The translations under genes and the position numbers were made by a program. A model generated the notes under the pieces. The model made no database searches. It saw only the letters and a program-made list of their open reading frames with translations, and was not told the origin of the DNA. Below, in pieces: positions 35,056 through 43,800 of a stretch of 64,000 nt of DNA. The stretch comes from Legionella_C dresdenensis (GTDB lineage: Bacteria; Pseudomonadota; Gammaproteobacteria; Legionellales; Legionellaceae), in the NCBI RefSeq assembly GCF_042649825.1, contig NZ_JBHSAB010000028.1:1-64000 (forward strand), written 5' to 3'. How positions within the stretch are numbered: position 1 is the stretch's first letter; each line of letters opens with the position of its first letter.

Positions 35056-35433
35056 CTACTCTGGCACACAAGACGGATTGCAATTATTAGGATTAATACT
35101 ATTTGCATCGCAGGCATTTTTAGCCAAAGCCATTGCCTGATCCTGAGTGGGCGCAAAATACGACCAATGCTCATTACGCAGGTTGCTTACCACACAATGC
35201 CAGCGTCCGCCTGAAACGCCGTTGTCAAAGCAGACTGGATTACAATTAGCGATGTTATAGCTGTTATTATCACAGGCGGTTTGCGCCATACCTTGCGCTG
35301 CTGATTGAGTTGGTGCGGTAAATGTCCAATGCTCGCCACGTTTGTTTGCCACATTACATACCCAATTGGCGTGAGCGGCAGAGCTGATTAAAATTAACGC
35401 TGATACAACGGCTGAAATTGTTTTTATTTTCAT
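35056..35433 (-). CDS. Secreted protein of two tandem 45-residue repeats
   Basis: A 125-residue protein with a signal peptide cleaved after about residue 22 (ISSAAHA). The mature part is two copies of one unit, at about 23-70 and 77-122. Each has W-x-C, R-x-EHW, F-x-APTQ, A-x3-A and ACD-x-NS-x2-NNCNP/ANCNP-x-C. The conserved cysteines suggest disulphide-bonded periplasmic or secreted mini-domains. I do not recognise a named family with confidence. Confidence 0.75.
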   Translation of the reverse strand: MKIKTISAVVSALILISSAAHANWVCNVANKRGEHWTFTAPTQSAAQGMAQTACDNNSYNIANCNPVCFDNGVSGGRWHCVVSNLRNEHWSYFAPTQDQAMALAKNACDANSINPNNCNPSCVPE

Positions 35434-35549
35434 GGTTAATCCCCTCAGTTAAATATAACCTCGGCACAGAATTGCCTCACCGCAGGAACCTGCAAGATAA
35501 TTTTGTGCAAAGAATATTACGGCCTTTTCAGTATAGATAATATTCAGTT

Positions 35550-35580
35550 GTCATTGCAAACGAAGTGAAACAATCCAGCA
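35550..35580 (+). repeat. Single copy of a GTCATTGC-type repeat
   Basis: GTCATTGCAAACGAAGTGAAACA and CAATCCAG resemble a widespread family of intergenic inverted-repeat units (GTCATTGCGAGCGAAGCG-like). Here only one arm is seen, so it is likely a degenerate remnant. Confidence 0.35.
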
Positions 35581-35618
35581 TGGAAACATTAAGCAGTTGG
35601 CAGCGCTCCGGACCTTTA

Positions 35619-36482
35619 TTAATAGCCTTTCACAATATCCAGGCCAAAGGGGGCAAATATCTCCTTACCGTTAATCATTACTTGTACAAACAATTTGACG
35701 AATCCAGCCTTTTCAGGCTCTAAATGAAATTCAAGTACAGGACCGCCTCTGTCAGTCATATTCACTGGCTCAGGCCCCATAGGGTGGATATGTACCAGTG
35801 ATTCCAGATCATCGCTAAAGCCGACAATATGGGCATAGGCGCCCATGATTGGTTCCAGGTTTTTGACTGGCTGTCCTTGGGAATCAAAAATTTCTACTTT
35901 ACCCATGGATGGTTCGCCTACGATCAGGGCAGGGGTATTGAACGAGAGTTTGAAGGTATAACCATTCACGGTAGCAGTCATGGATGGGACGCGCTTGATA
36001 ATTGCCGGTTTAAATTTACCAAAGGGCAAAATCGATGAAAGAATAAGCTGTTTTCTGGTCTTTTGCGGAGTAATATCAAGCCATAAGGTGTAATTGCCAG
36101 TACTCCTTTTGGCATCAAAAGTGATTTTATACACGCCGGGCTTGTTCGTTGCTACCGGATGGACATGGCTATAATCTTCCAGGCTGTCATCAATAATCAT
36201 GGCATGGATGCGTTGCGTGTGTACCAGCGCAAGTTCTTCAAAAATTACCGGCGCTTTGGTTTCTTTACGAAGCAGGCTGAAGGTGACCGTGCGTTTATTG
36301 TCATGAATAGTCAGACCAAGGATATAAATTTCCATATCCGGCTGTTGCAGCTGCGGAGCAATCTTCATTTTTTTAGTACGGTGCTCATGCGTTTCATAAC
36401 CGCGATCAATTGCATGTATTGAAGACGCAGCCAGAGCCAGTACCAGAAAACCGAGTAGTCTTAGCATAGAGATATGATTCAC
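35619..36482 (-). CDS. Exported hypothetical protein, 287 residues
   Basis: A signal peptide (LLGFLVLALAASSIHA, about 9-24) is followed by two beta-rich Ig-like or cupredoxin-like halves. Each has a His-containing block: SHVHPVATNKPGVYKITF, and later LVHIHPMGPEP with a GPVLEFHLEPEKAGFVKLFV end. The paired HVHP/HIHP motifs are reminiscent of copper-handling YtkA/FixH-like periplasmic domains, but metal binding is only inferred. It stands alone upstream of the cold-shock gene. Confidence 0.65.
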   Translation of the reverse strand: MNHISMLRLLGFLVLALAASSIHAIDRGYETHEHRTKKMKIAPQLQQPDMEIYILGLTIHDNKRTVTFSLLRKETKAPVIFEELALVHTQRIHAMIIDDSLEDYSHVHPVATNKPGVYKITFDAKRSTGNYTLWLDITPQKTRKQLILSSILPFGKFKPAIIKRVPSMTATVNGYTFKLSFNTPALIVGEPSMGKVEIFDSQGQPVKNLEPIMGAYAHIVGFSDDLESLVHIHPMGPEPVNMTDRGGPVLEFHLEPEKAGFVKLFVQVMINGKEIFAPFGLDIVKGY

Positions 36483-36489
36483 AACAATG

Positions 36490-36552
36490 AAAAAACGGCG
36501 TCAAGCAGCATAATGGACACTACCTTGGATTTCCCCTGATGCTTTACGCCGG
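36490..36552 (-). terminator. Terminator of the cold-shock gene
   Basis: On the minus strand, CGGCGTAAAGCA pairs with TGCTTGACGCCG (one bulge) around a loop of about 32 bases, followed by TTTTTTC. It starts 18 bp after the csp stop and fits an intrinsic terminator. Confidence 0.65.
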
Positions 36553-36569
36553 GAGTCTGCTTATCAGAT

Positions 36570-36800
36570 TCAGGCCATTTCTTCTGAAACTGATTCAGCT
36601 GTTACTACAACATTAGAGGCATGCAGACCGCGATCCCCTTTTTCCAGTGTATAGCTTACTTGCTGTCCTGGAACAAGAGTTTTGTATCCTGTGCCGCTAA
36701 TTGCAGAAAAGTGAACGAAAATATCTTCGCCGCCATCTGCCGGCATAATGAATCCCCAACCTTTGGCGTTATTAAACCATTTAACTTCGCCCGTAGCCAT
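36570..36800 (-). CDS. Cold-shock family RNA-binding protein
   Basis: A 76-residue CspA-type OB-fold protein with RNP1 KGWGFI and RNP2 DIFVHFSAI. The start MATGEVKWF at 36,800 is set by AAAGGAGG just before it; a frame extension to 36,824 is not used. The C-terminal extension is acidic (ESVSEEMA). A long upstream region (36,801-37,033) leaves room for a cold-responsive 5' leader. Confidence 0.96.
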   Translation of the reverse strand: MATGEVKWFNNAKGWGFIMPADGGEDIFVHFSAISGTGYKTLVPGQQVSYTLEKGDRGLHASNVVVTAESVSEEMA

Positions 36801-36991
36801 AAATCCTCCTTTTTGCTTAAGCATCAGCTATTGTTTCTGAATTTCAATAGCCGCATTCATCCATAAACGACCCATAAACCATATGGGATAATTCAACATA
36901 GCGCAAAACAGGGAGAACTAACAATAGTTTTTTTTATTTTTTTGCAAAAAAATTTGTTTTCATTGTCTGTATTTGCATTATCAATAAAAAG

Positions 36992-37016
36992 GGCGGCATA
37001 ATTGCCGCCTGTTTTT
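36992..37016. terminator. Orphan hairpin with T-runs in a divergent intergenic region
   Basis: GGCGGCA/TGCCGCC, a 7-bp GC stem with loop TAAT, is followed by TGTTTTTG on the plus strand and CTTTTTATT on the minus strand. It looks like a bidirectional intrinsic terminator. It lies between two divergent genes, 18 bp before the HIT start, where no mRNA should end. A small RNA or a leader attenuator would explain it. Confidence 0.6.
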
Positions 37017-37033
37017 GTCTGCGGCTGTTATCC

Positions 37034-37447
37034 ATGTCCGAGCTTTTTAAGATTGATCCACGTTTATTGGCAAGTTCAATTGCGGTTGCAGAAGGCAAGC
37101 TGTCAACTATTCTGCTTAAAAACAATCGTCATTTCCCCTGGTTAATTTTGGTGCCCCGCGTGAGTAATTGCAGTGAAATTATTGATTTGAATCAGCAGCA
37201 GCAAATTGTGTTAATGCAGGAAATTTCTCGGGTTTCCTCGCAAATGAAAGTTTTTTTCCAGCCAGATAAATTAAATATTGGCGCATTGGGTAATATTGTT
37301 AATCAGCTTCATATACATATTATTGCTCGTTTTAAACACGATGAGGCCTGGCCGCATAGCCTTTGGCAGGCGGGGATTGTTGATGAGCCGTATGGTAGTG
37401 AGGAGCTGGGTGAGTTGGTGAACCGGCTTCGCTCTTTATTTAATTAA
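37034..37447 (+). CDS. HIT-family nucleotide-binding protein
   Basis: A 137-residue histidine-triad protein with the active-site motif NQLHIHIIAR (about 94-103). HIT enzymes hydrolyse nucleoside phosphoramidates or related nucleotides. The substrate is unknown. No ribosome site is visible, but the ATG gives the expected N-terminus (MSELFKIDPRLL). A hairpin terminator follows at 37,449-37,479. Confidence 0.9.
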   Translation: MSELFKIDPRLLASSIAVAEGKLSTILLKNNRHFPWLILVPRVSNCSEIIDLNQQQQIVLMQEISRVSSQMKVFFQPDKLNIGALGNIVNQLHIHIIARFKHDEAWPHSLWQAGIVDEPYGSEELGELVNRLRSLFN

Positions 37448-37448
37448 G

Positions 37449-37479
37449 AAAGGAGTGTTAGGCTTTACAGCACTCCTTT
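37449..37479 (+). terminator. Terminator after the HIT gene
   Basis: AAAGGAGTG/CACTCCTTT, a 9-bp stem with a 13-base loop, starts immediately after the HIT stop codon and ends in CCTTT. The T-run is short. Confidence 0.55.
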
Positions 37480-37561
37480 AAAAAATACATTCATACTCTC
37501 TAATATGCTTTTAATATAATCAATCTATAATTAAAATAATCAAATTGAAAATGGAAAGATT

Positions 37562-39130
37562 ATGCCTGATTTACCCCAGCAAATTACCACAGCATTTTTA
37601 TCGCCCGCTGAAGGTATTCAACAAACCTTTTCTTTTATAGAGCCTAAAACCGGTGGTATTCATGTCGGTGGGGTTTATCAGGATGAAGCCGGGCAACGTT
37701 GGTTGTTTAAACCTTCTGAGCCAATTGATGCGGTAAGAGAAGTTATCGCCAGCCAGATTTATCGGCAACTTGCCGGCCCGGATAATGCGCCTGAGGTGTG
37801 TTTAATAAAGCAACCTCCGCCGGGCCAGTGGATGGTTGCTTCCAAATGGTGTAATGATCTGCAGCCCTTTTCCACGACTGCGCCGGGCATGGAAAAAATG
37901 CTTATTGCTTCCTTTGTTGCTGGCGATGTCGATTGTGTTGCAAAAAATATTGCGGCCAGAAATGGGAATACTTTTCGTTTTGATTTTGGTGCGGCATTAA
38001 GGCTCAGGGAAGACGATGAGAGGGAAATTAACCTGACCGCAAGTCTTTATGAGATAGCGCGAAAAACCGGTTTTGACTTTTTAAAATCAGGTCAACATAT
38101 TGATCCGCAGAAATTGGTTACCGAATGCAGCCAGTTACCCGAACTGGCAATTGATTGGCAGCAGTGGCAGACAATTTATGATGAAGCGCTGCAACTGGCG
38201 AATGGGGTTGATCCGGAAGAAGCAATTGCGAATCAGCAAAGGTATGTTGCACAAAGGCTGCAAGTGATACAGAACCTTGCAAATTCAAATCAGAATATTC
38301 CGCCACTGAATGATTTGACTACAGAAGAGCAGGCTGTTTATACCTATCTGGTTAAATTTTATCAGACGGTTGCGCCTTTTATGAAGCCAATTAATCCCGA
38401 GAGTTATGTCGAAAACAATGCCAGACAGCATTTCAACCAGTGGAAACAAACAGGAAGACACCCTGCCTGGTATTGTGATTTGGTTAAAAGCTCGCTACAA
38501 GAACTAGGCCACAGCCGATTTTTACAAGAAAATGGTATTCCAGCTAGTGCCGATGTTGAAAAAATCAGGCTTGCACAAACAATTGAACAGAGCGAGCCTA
38601 TATGTTCTTTATCTTTAATTCAGAATGAGCACGAGCATCCAGAGCATCGGGTGCTTGCATCATTACTGGTTCATATTAACGGCGAGCTAAAACGTCTGGA
38701 GGCGCAAAACTCCCCGACAGCAGCATCTGCTTATTCCAGGCAAGGGAGCGGCGATAAAATAGCCTTGTACACTCAGTTGGCCCAAGAAATCAGGCAGACA
38801 TTACAAGAGCCGCAACTAAAGACGGAAACTGTAACCAATTTCATTAACCAGACTGCAATTATATCGCACCATCGTCGGCATCGAACCGTGGATAAGGCTG
38901 TTGGATTTTTTTCTGCCGGGTTTAAAAATGTTGAAAGCAGTTCATGGACCAGTTATAAAAAATTTATCAGGGATCTTAATTCTATCAACAATAAGCTTCC
39001 CGATACGCTTAAAAATAGCCTGAATGATAGCGTTAACAAACCAGTTAAAGCGACTATTCCTTATAAAAAAGGCGAGGATATGGAAATTACGGTTAAAGGG
39101 TACGATGATTATCGGGCAAATAAGTTATAA
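37562..39130 (+). CDS. Effector-like protein with PI4K/HipA-like kinase signature
   Basis: A 522-residue protein. The N-terminal part resembles the HipA/PI4K-type II kinase fold: a GGVYQDEAGQRWLFKPSE strand with a candidate ATP-binding lysine, a helix AVREVIASQIYRQLAG, then D122-V-D124-x4-N129 and, 12 residues on, D141-F-G. The D-x4-N then DFG spacing matches PI3/4-kinases. Residues about 200-522 are helical and unrecognised, ending in KKGEDMEITVKGYDDYRANKL-type acidic/basic residues. It stands alone with an AT-rich promoter region. Inference: a translocated atypical kinase; no secretion signal can be proven. Confidence 0.6.
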   Translation: MPDLPQQITTAFLSPAEGIQQTFSFIEPKTGGIHVGGVYQDEAGQRWLFKPSEPIDAVREVIASQIYRQLAGPDNAPEVCLIKQPPPGQWMVASKWCNDLQPFSTTAPGMEKMLIASFVAGDVDCVAKNIAARNGNTFRFDFGAALRLREDDEREINLTASLYEIARKTGFDFLKSGQHIDPQKLVTECSQLPELAIDWQQWQTIYDEALQLANGVDPEEAIANQQRYVAQRLQVIQNLANSNQNIPPLNDLTTEEQAVYTYLVKFYQTVAPFMKPINPESYVENNARQHFNQWKQTGRHPAWYCDLVKSSLQELGHSRFLQENGIPASADVEKIRLAQTIEQSEPICSLSLIQNEHEHPEHRVLASLLVHINGELKRLEAQNSPTAASAYSRQGSGDKIALYTQLAQEIRQTLQEPQLKTETVTNFINQTAIISHHRRHRTVDKAVGFFSAGFKNVESSSWTSYKKFIRDLNSINNKLPDTLKNSLNDSVNKPVKATIPYKKGEDMEITVKGYDDYRANKL

Positions 39131-39149
39131 TTTGCCCGATCATTTGATA

Positions 39150-40688
39150 TTAACGGTATTGCTCTAACGGTTGCTGATCCGGAAACAGCTCTGAGAGAGG
39201 AACTGAAAAGCCATTTTCCCGCACAATACGGGCGTGGCGGCGTTGCAATTGGCGCGGTTCTTCCACACCGCAAGAGTGGCAGATAATAGCAATTTCGTGA
39301 GCCATGTTATTCGCATAATTATAGACTCGCTCGGCCTTATCCTCGATAACCAGACCGCGTTGCAGATTGGGATTGTGGGTTGCCACACCGGTTGGGCAAG
39401 TATTTTTATGGCATTGCATAGATTGGATACAGCCCAGAGCAAACATAAAACCGCGTGCTGAATTCACAAAGTCTGCACCGGCGCAAAGCGCCCAGGCAAC
39501 ATTGGCCGGGGTAATTAATTTGCCGCTGGCAATAACCCGGATCCGTTTGCGCAGATTATAAGTCACCAGAATATCAACTAAACGCGGCAGTGACTCCTGA
39601 ATCGGAATACCCAGATAATCCATTAACCCCTGAGGCGATGCACCCGTACCGCCGTCTGCACTGTCGAGAGTGATAAAATCAGGCGCAAATTGCACACCGC
39701 GTTTATGGATAGCCAGACATAAATCATGTACCCACTCATAACTGCCCAGTACGAATTTACAGCCAGTCGGTTTACCGGTTACCCGGCGGACATGTTCAAT
39801 GGCATTCAATAATTCTTCAACGTTACTGATATCAGTATGGCGATTAGGACTAATTGAATCGGTGTGCGGCAGAATACCGCGAATTTCAGCCACTTCTTCG
39901 GTTACTTTGACTGCTGGCAGGATACCGCCTTTCCCGGGTTTGGCGCCCTGACTTAATTTGATTTCAAACATTTTCACATTGTCGTGGGCAGCCAATTCAC
40001 GCAAACGGGCGTCAGACAGATTGCCGTCTCTGTCTCTGACCCCGTATTTCGCGGTGCCTATCTGAACAACCACATCACAGCCTGATTCCAGATGATAAGG
40101 TGAAACACCGCCTTCGCCGGTATTCAGCCAGCATCCTGCTTTTTTTGCGCCGAGCGATAAAGCGCGAACAGCGGGTTTTGAGATGGCGCCATAGCTCATG
40201 GCGGAGATGTTAAAGATATGGTTGGAGGAATAGGGTTTGGAGCAGAATGGGCCAATGATCAGCGGTTCTATAGTTGCCTCATTGGTTCCAAGCGGAGGAA
40301 ACGGAGCGCTAACGAAGTATACTGTACCAGTCAGATTGAGCGGACGGGTAGAGCCAAAACCAATGGTGGTATCGATGTTTTTTGCCGCCCGGTATACCCA
40401 TGAGCGCTCTGCGCGATTAAACGGAAGCTCCTCCCGGTCGCCGGCAAAGAAATATTGACGGAAAAATTCGCCAAGGTATTCAAACAGATAACGAAAATGT
40501 CCAATAACTGGGAAATTACGCAATACTGCGTGTTTTTTCTGGGTTTTGTCATGAAGATAAACGCTAAACAGGATTATAGCCAGCGTGACGCCAAAAACGA
40601 TGAGCAGGAGCTCGTCAAGCTCCAGGGCGCGTAAAAAGAATACGTCTTTTCTTTTTAAATCAAGTTCTTCCATTTTTTTAAAATCCAA
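39150..40688 (-). CDS. FMN-binding glutamate synthase-like flavoprotein
   Basis: A 512-residue protein with the GltB central/FMN domain but no amidotransferase domain. Blocks include FEIKLSQGAKPGKGG, DSADGGTGASP and the 3Fe-4S-type cysteines in CIQSMQCHKNTCPTG. An N-terminal hydrophobic segment (LLLIVFGVTLAIILFSVYL, about 26-44) suggests an inner-membrane anchor. Members of this family are annotated glutamate synthase-like, but the physiological substrate is uncertain. It converges on the kinase-like gene with 19 bp between stops. Confidence 0.9.
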   Translation of the reverse strand: MDFKKMEELDLKRKDVFFLRALELDELLLIVFGVTLAIILFSVYLHDKTQKKHAVLRNFPVIGHFRYLFEYLGEFFRQYFFAGDREELPFNRAERSWVYRAAKNIDTTIGFGSTRPLNLTGTVYFVSAPFPPLGTNEATIEPLIIGPFCSKPYSSNHIFNISAMSYGAISKPAVRALSLGAKKAGCWLNTGEGGVSPYHLESGCDVVVQIGTAKYGVRDRDGNLSDARLRELAAHDNVKMFEIKLSQGAKPGKGGILPAVKVTEEVAEIRGILPHTDSISPNRHTDISNVEELLNAIEHVRRVTGKPTGCKFVLGSYEWVHDLCLAIHKRGVQFAPDFITLDSADGGTGASPQGLMDYLGIPIQESLPRLVDILVTYNLRKRIRVIASGKLITPANVAWALCAGADFVNSARGFMFALGCIQSMQCHKNTCPTGVATHNPNLQRGLVIEDKAERVYNYANNMAHEIAIICHSCGVEEPRQLQRRHARIVRENGFSVPLSELFPDQQPLEQYR

Positions 40689-40871
40689 GTCCCTGGGAAA
40701 GCATTTATTATAAAGCTATTTAAAGTGAATGTAACGCTGGAGATTTCCGAAGAAGGATGTAATTTCGTCCAATGTATGCAAAGAGTTGATTTCAGTGATC
40801 ATTTCATGTCGGCGCAATAATATGCATACTGATCTATAATAATCATATCGATCCCAAATAAAACCAGCAGA

Positions 40872-43800
40872 ATGCCTAATCTGAACGATTTATATTTAAG
40901 GGAAAAAACCAGCGAACAAAAATACAGCGCTACACCGCAAGGCAGTATCGATATCAATCGGCTGTTAAGAGGCTTGCCTTATTGGCGTAACAATACGCTG
41001 GAGGTTAATTTAAAACCGAAAACGCTAGTTTTAGCTGATTGGCGTGCTGCAAACTGGGCAGAAGAAAAAAGAGAGAAAATCAAGTCGCTCATCCGGGCAC
41101 TGCTTGAAAAGCAATTTCCCATCTACATCTGGCAAGACTCACGTCTTCTCCAGCTAAGCACGGATAACATCGAGTTACTAGACGATCCGCAAATCAGAAA
41201 AAATATCACGCCAGTTAAGAACGAAGATATTTTAAAAAAGACAGCAGCTGATTATAAACTAGGGCATGATCAAGTTCATATTGTTAACGATTACTGGCTT
41301 GACTCTTTACTGGACGAGCAAGCTGATCCCAATGAGCATTATCTTGATCAATGGGATGTCGAATACTTTATTTCTTCCGGCTATCCCTTTTTTGATGTAC
41401 ATTTGGATGAAAAGCTGGCAGCCTTTTTACCTCAATGCTCTCCTTTGGTTACAACGATAGTTCATAGTTCCTTTTCCGATAATGCAAATGCACTGCTAAA
41501 GCAATTAAACACCCTAATGCCGCAAGCAAAATGCCTGACAAAAATCAAACGCCTTACACTCAATAAGTATAACTTAAATGTTTTGATAGAAACTGGAAGC
41601 ATTGAATGCAATGGTTTTATATTTAATATTGAACAGCTTGCTGATCTTGAAGAATTGCGGTTAGGTGATTTAGATGATAGAGCAATAGCCAGGCTCCCTG
41701 AAATCCTGGCAAAAACCCCAAAATTAAAGAAACTGCTTTTCGCATCCTATATCTCTGATTTTACTGTAACGCATCCCTGCTGCCTTCCTGCCCTTGAAAA
41801 CATTACAATGAGATACAGTGGCTTTGACATAGACGATGGTTTTATCAAGAATCTGCTCGCGCCTAACGCAAGTACCCTTAAAATATTTCAAACCAGTTAC
41901 TGCAGTTTTAACCTAACCCAAATTGAAAAAATGTCATTACCCCGATTGGAAGAACTTAGTCTTTGTGATGCTGAGGTTACGGACAATCAGATAGAGGCGT
42001 TTCTGGCAGGTTGCCCTAATCTAAAAAAATTAAATCTTCTGACAAAAGCCTGCCGGAATAACAAAGAAAGTTTATCAATACCCAATCAAAAATTTAAATT
42101 AGTCAGCCTTAGTATCCCTGAAGCTAATACAAAAACCTTCCTGCTCGATAAAGAAACAAGCAAGCATTTAAAAGAGCTTACCCTCTCAGGTGCATTTAAT
42201 GGTGAAGTATGGGGTGCGTCTGCTTTGCCTGCCCTGCATACGTATAAATTGGAAAAGGTAACTAAAAAGGGAGCTTTTAATACAGATACGCCGCTTCCTG
42301 AATGGCCCACACTTAAACAGTTCTCGCTAGATGAATGCGTTATCTACCCAGAACAATTGCAAAATTTTTTGCAAGCCCTACCCAATATCAAGCGCTTGTC
42401 TATCTTAAACTGCGATGGGCTACGCAAAGATGCGACCATCAAATTATTTTTAAATGCTCTCGAACATCTTGAGATTTCATGTACGCATATTAAAGAAGGT
42501 GTTTTTCAAAGTATCTTTAGCCAAATTCCCAATTTAACTGCACTTAGCCTGGATAAGACCGGCATAGTGCCCCTGTATATGGGAATACTTAGCCTGTCAA
42601 AGTTAGAATATTTAAATCTCCGTGATGTTACTCTTACAGCAGAAAACCCGCAACAATCCGTAAAAGGCTCCTCGAGGCTCAAAAAAATTGCCCTTAAACA
42701 TGTCAGAGGTTCAATTTCTGAGCTAGTGAGTGCCTTTGATTTTGATAATCTGGAAGAACTGACTATCGACACCTGCGGTATTGATGACAAAACCTTGTTG
42801 ACGCTTATAGCCAAAGCCCCCAGATTATACCTTATTCGGATAACTAATTGTCCATCGCTTTCAGCCGAGTTAAGACAAAAATTTGAACGGCAAAAATTGG
42901 ACTGGGAAAGCATTAATCATATAAGAAAAGAGTTTAGCCAGAGTTCAAATAATTATGCTCCACCAGACACTCAAGAGTTTGCTCCAGGAACTCAAGAACT
43001 TTCTTTAACGGCAACACCACCGATTTATGAAAACCACCAGCATAAACTGGATGCAGACACCAAACCTGACCCTGATAAAGAGTTTAATGTCGAACGTGTC
43101 TTTTATGCGCTTGATGGGGGTAACCCGCCTGATGTGAGTAAGGAGCGTCATGCGGTATTTAATGCCTATAGTGTTAACCCTGATCCTTGTAACGTCAATG
43201 ATGCGTTCACTATCTATAATAAAGGTGAACTTGATCTTGTCGAACGGCCTGCCATTGCCTGTCAAGGCGATATTTTGGCCTTGGAAAAAACGCTTGCCAA
43301 AGTCAAAAATGGCCGGCGATTTTATGGTAAGCAGGTGCTGCATTTAACCCATAAATGGCAGGCTGTTCGCTCATTATCCGCCAATGAAAACGTCACTCAT
43401 TACCATGTTGAACCAGGGCCTGTAGAGATGGCCTATTCTCAACGTGATAACCTGTATTATATCCGTACTACAGGGAAGCCTGTTGAAACGGTTCTGGATT
43501 TTTTGGTAGAAGTACCAAATAGTAACTTTTCCGTGCCAAATGAAGTAAAAGAACTGGCGCAAACAGTTAGGCAGTATAAGGTAGCTGAACTCAAGCTGCC
43601 TTCCGGTCCGCTTACGGGTCAGGAATACCTTACAGCTATTGAGCAACAACAAGCAGGTGCATGCCGCCATCGCGCCCTTGCTTTCTGCGATTTGCTAAAA
43701 CAACAATGCCCTGATATTCAAGCCCGAATAGTAGAGAATGGTTGCCACGCTTATGTGGAAACTTTGCATAATGGGTGTTGGGTAGCGCATGACTTGGGCG

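Noticed and set aside
37500..37562. PmrA-type regulatory site before the kinase-like gene
   Set aside because: The AT-rich TTAATAT-like match is too weak and such sequence is expected by chance in this region; kept only as a remark.
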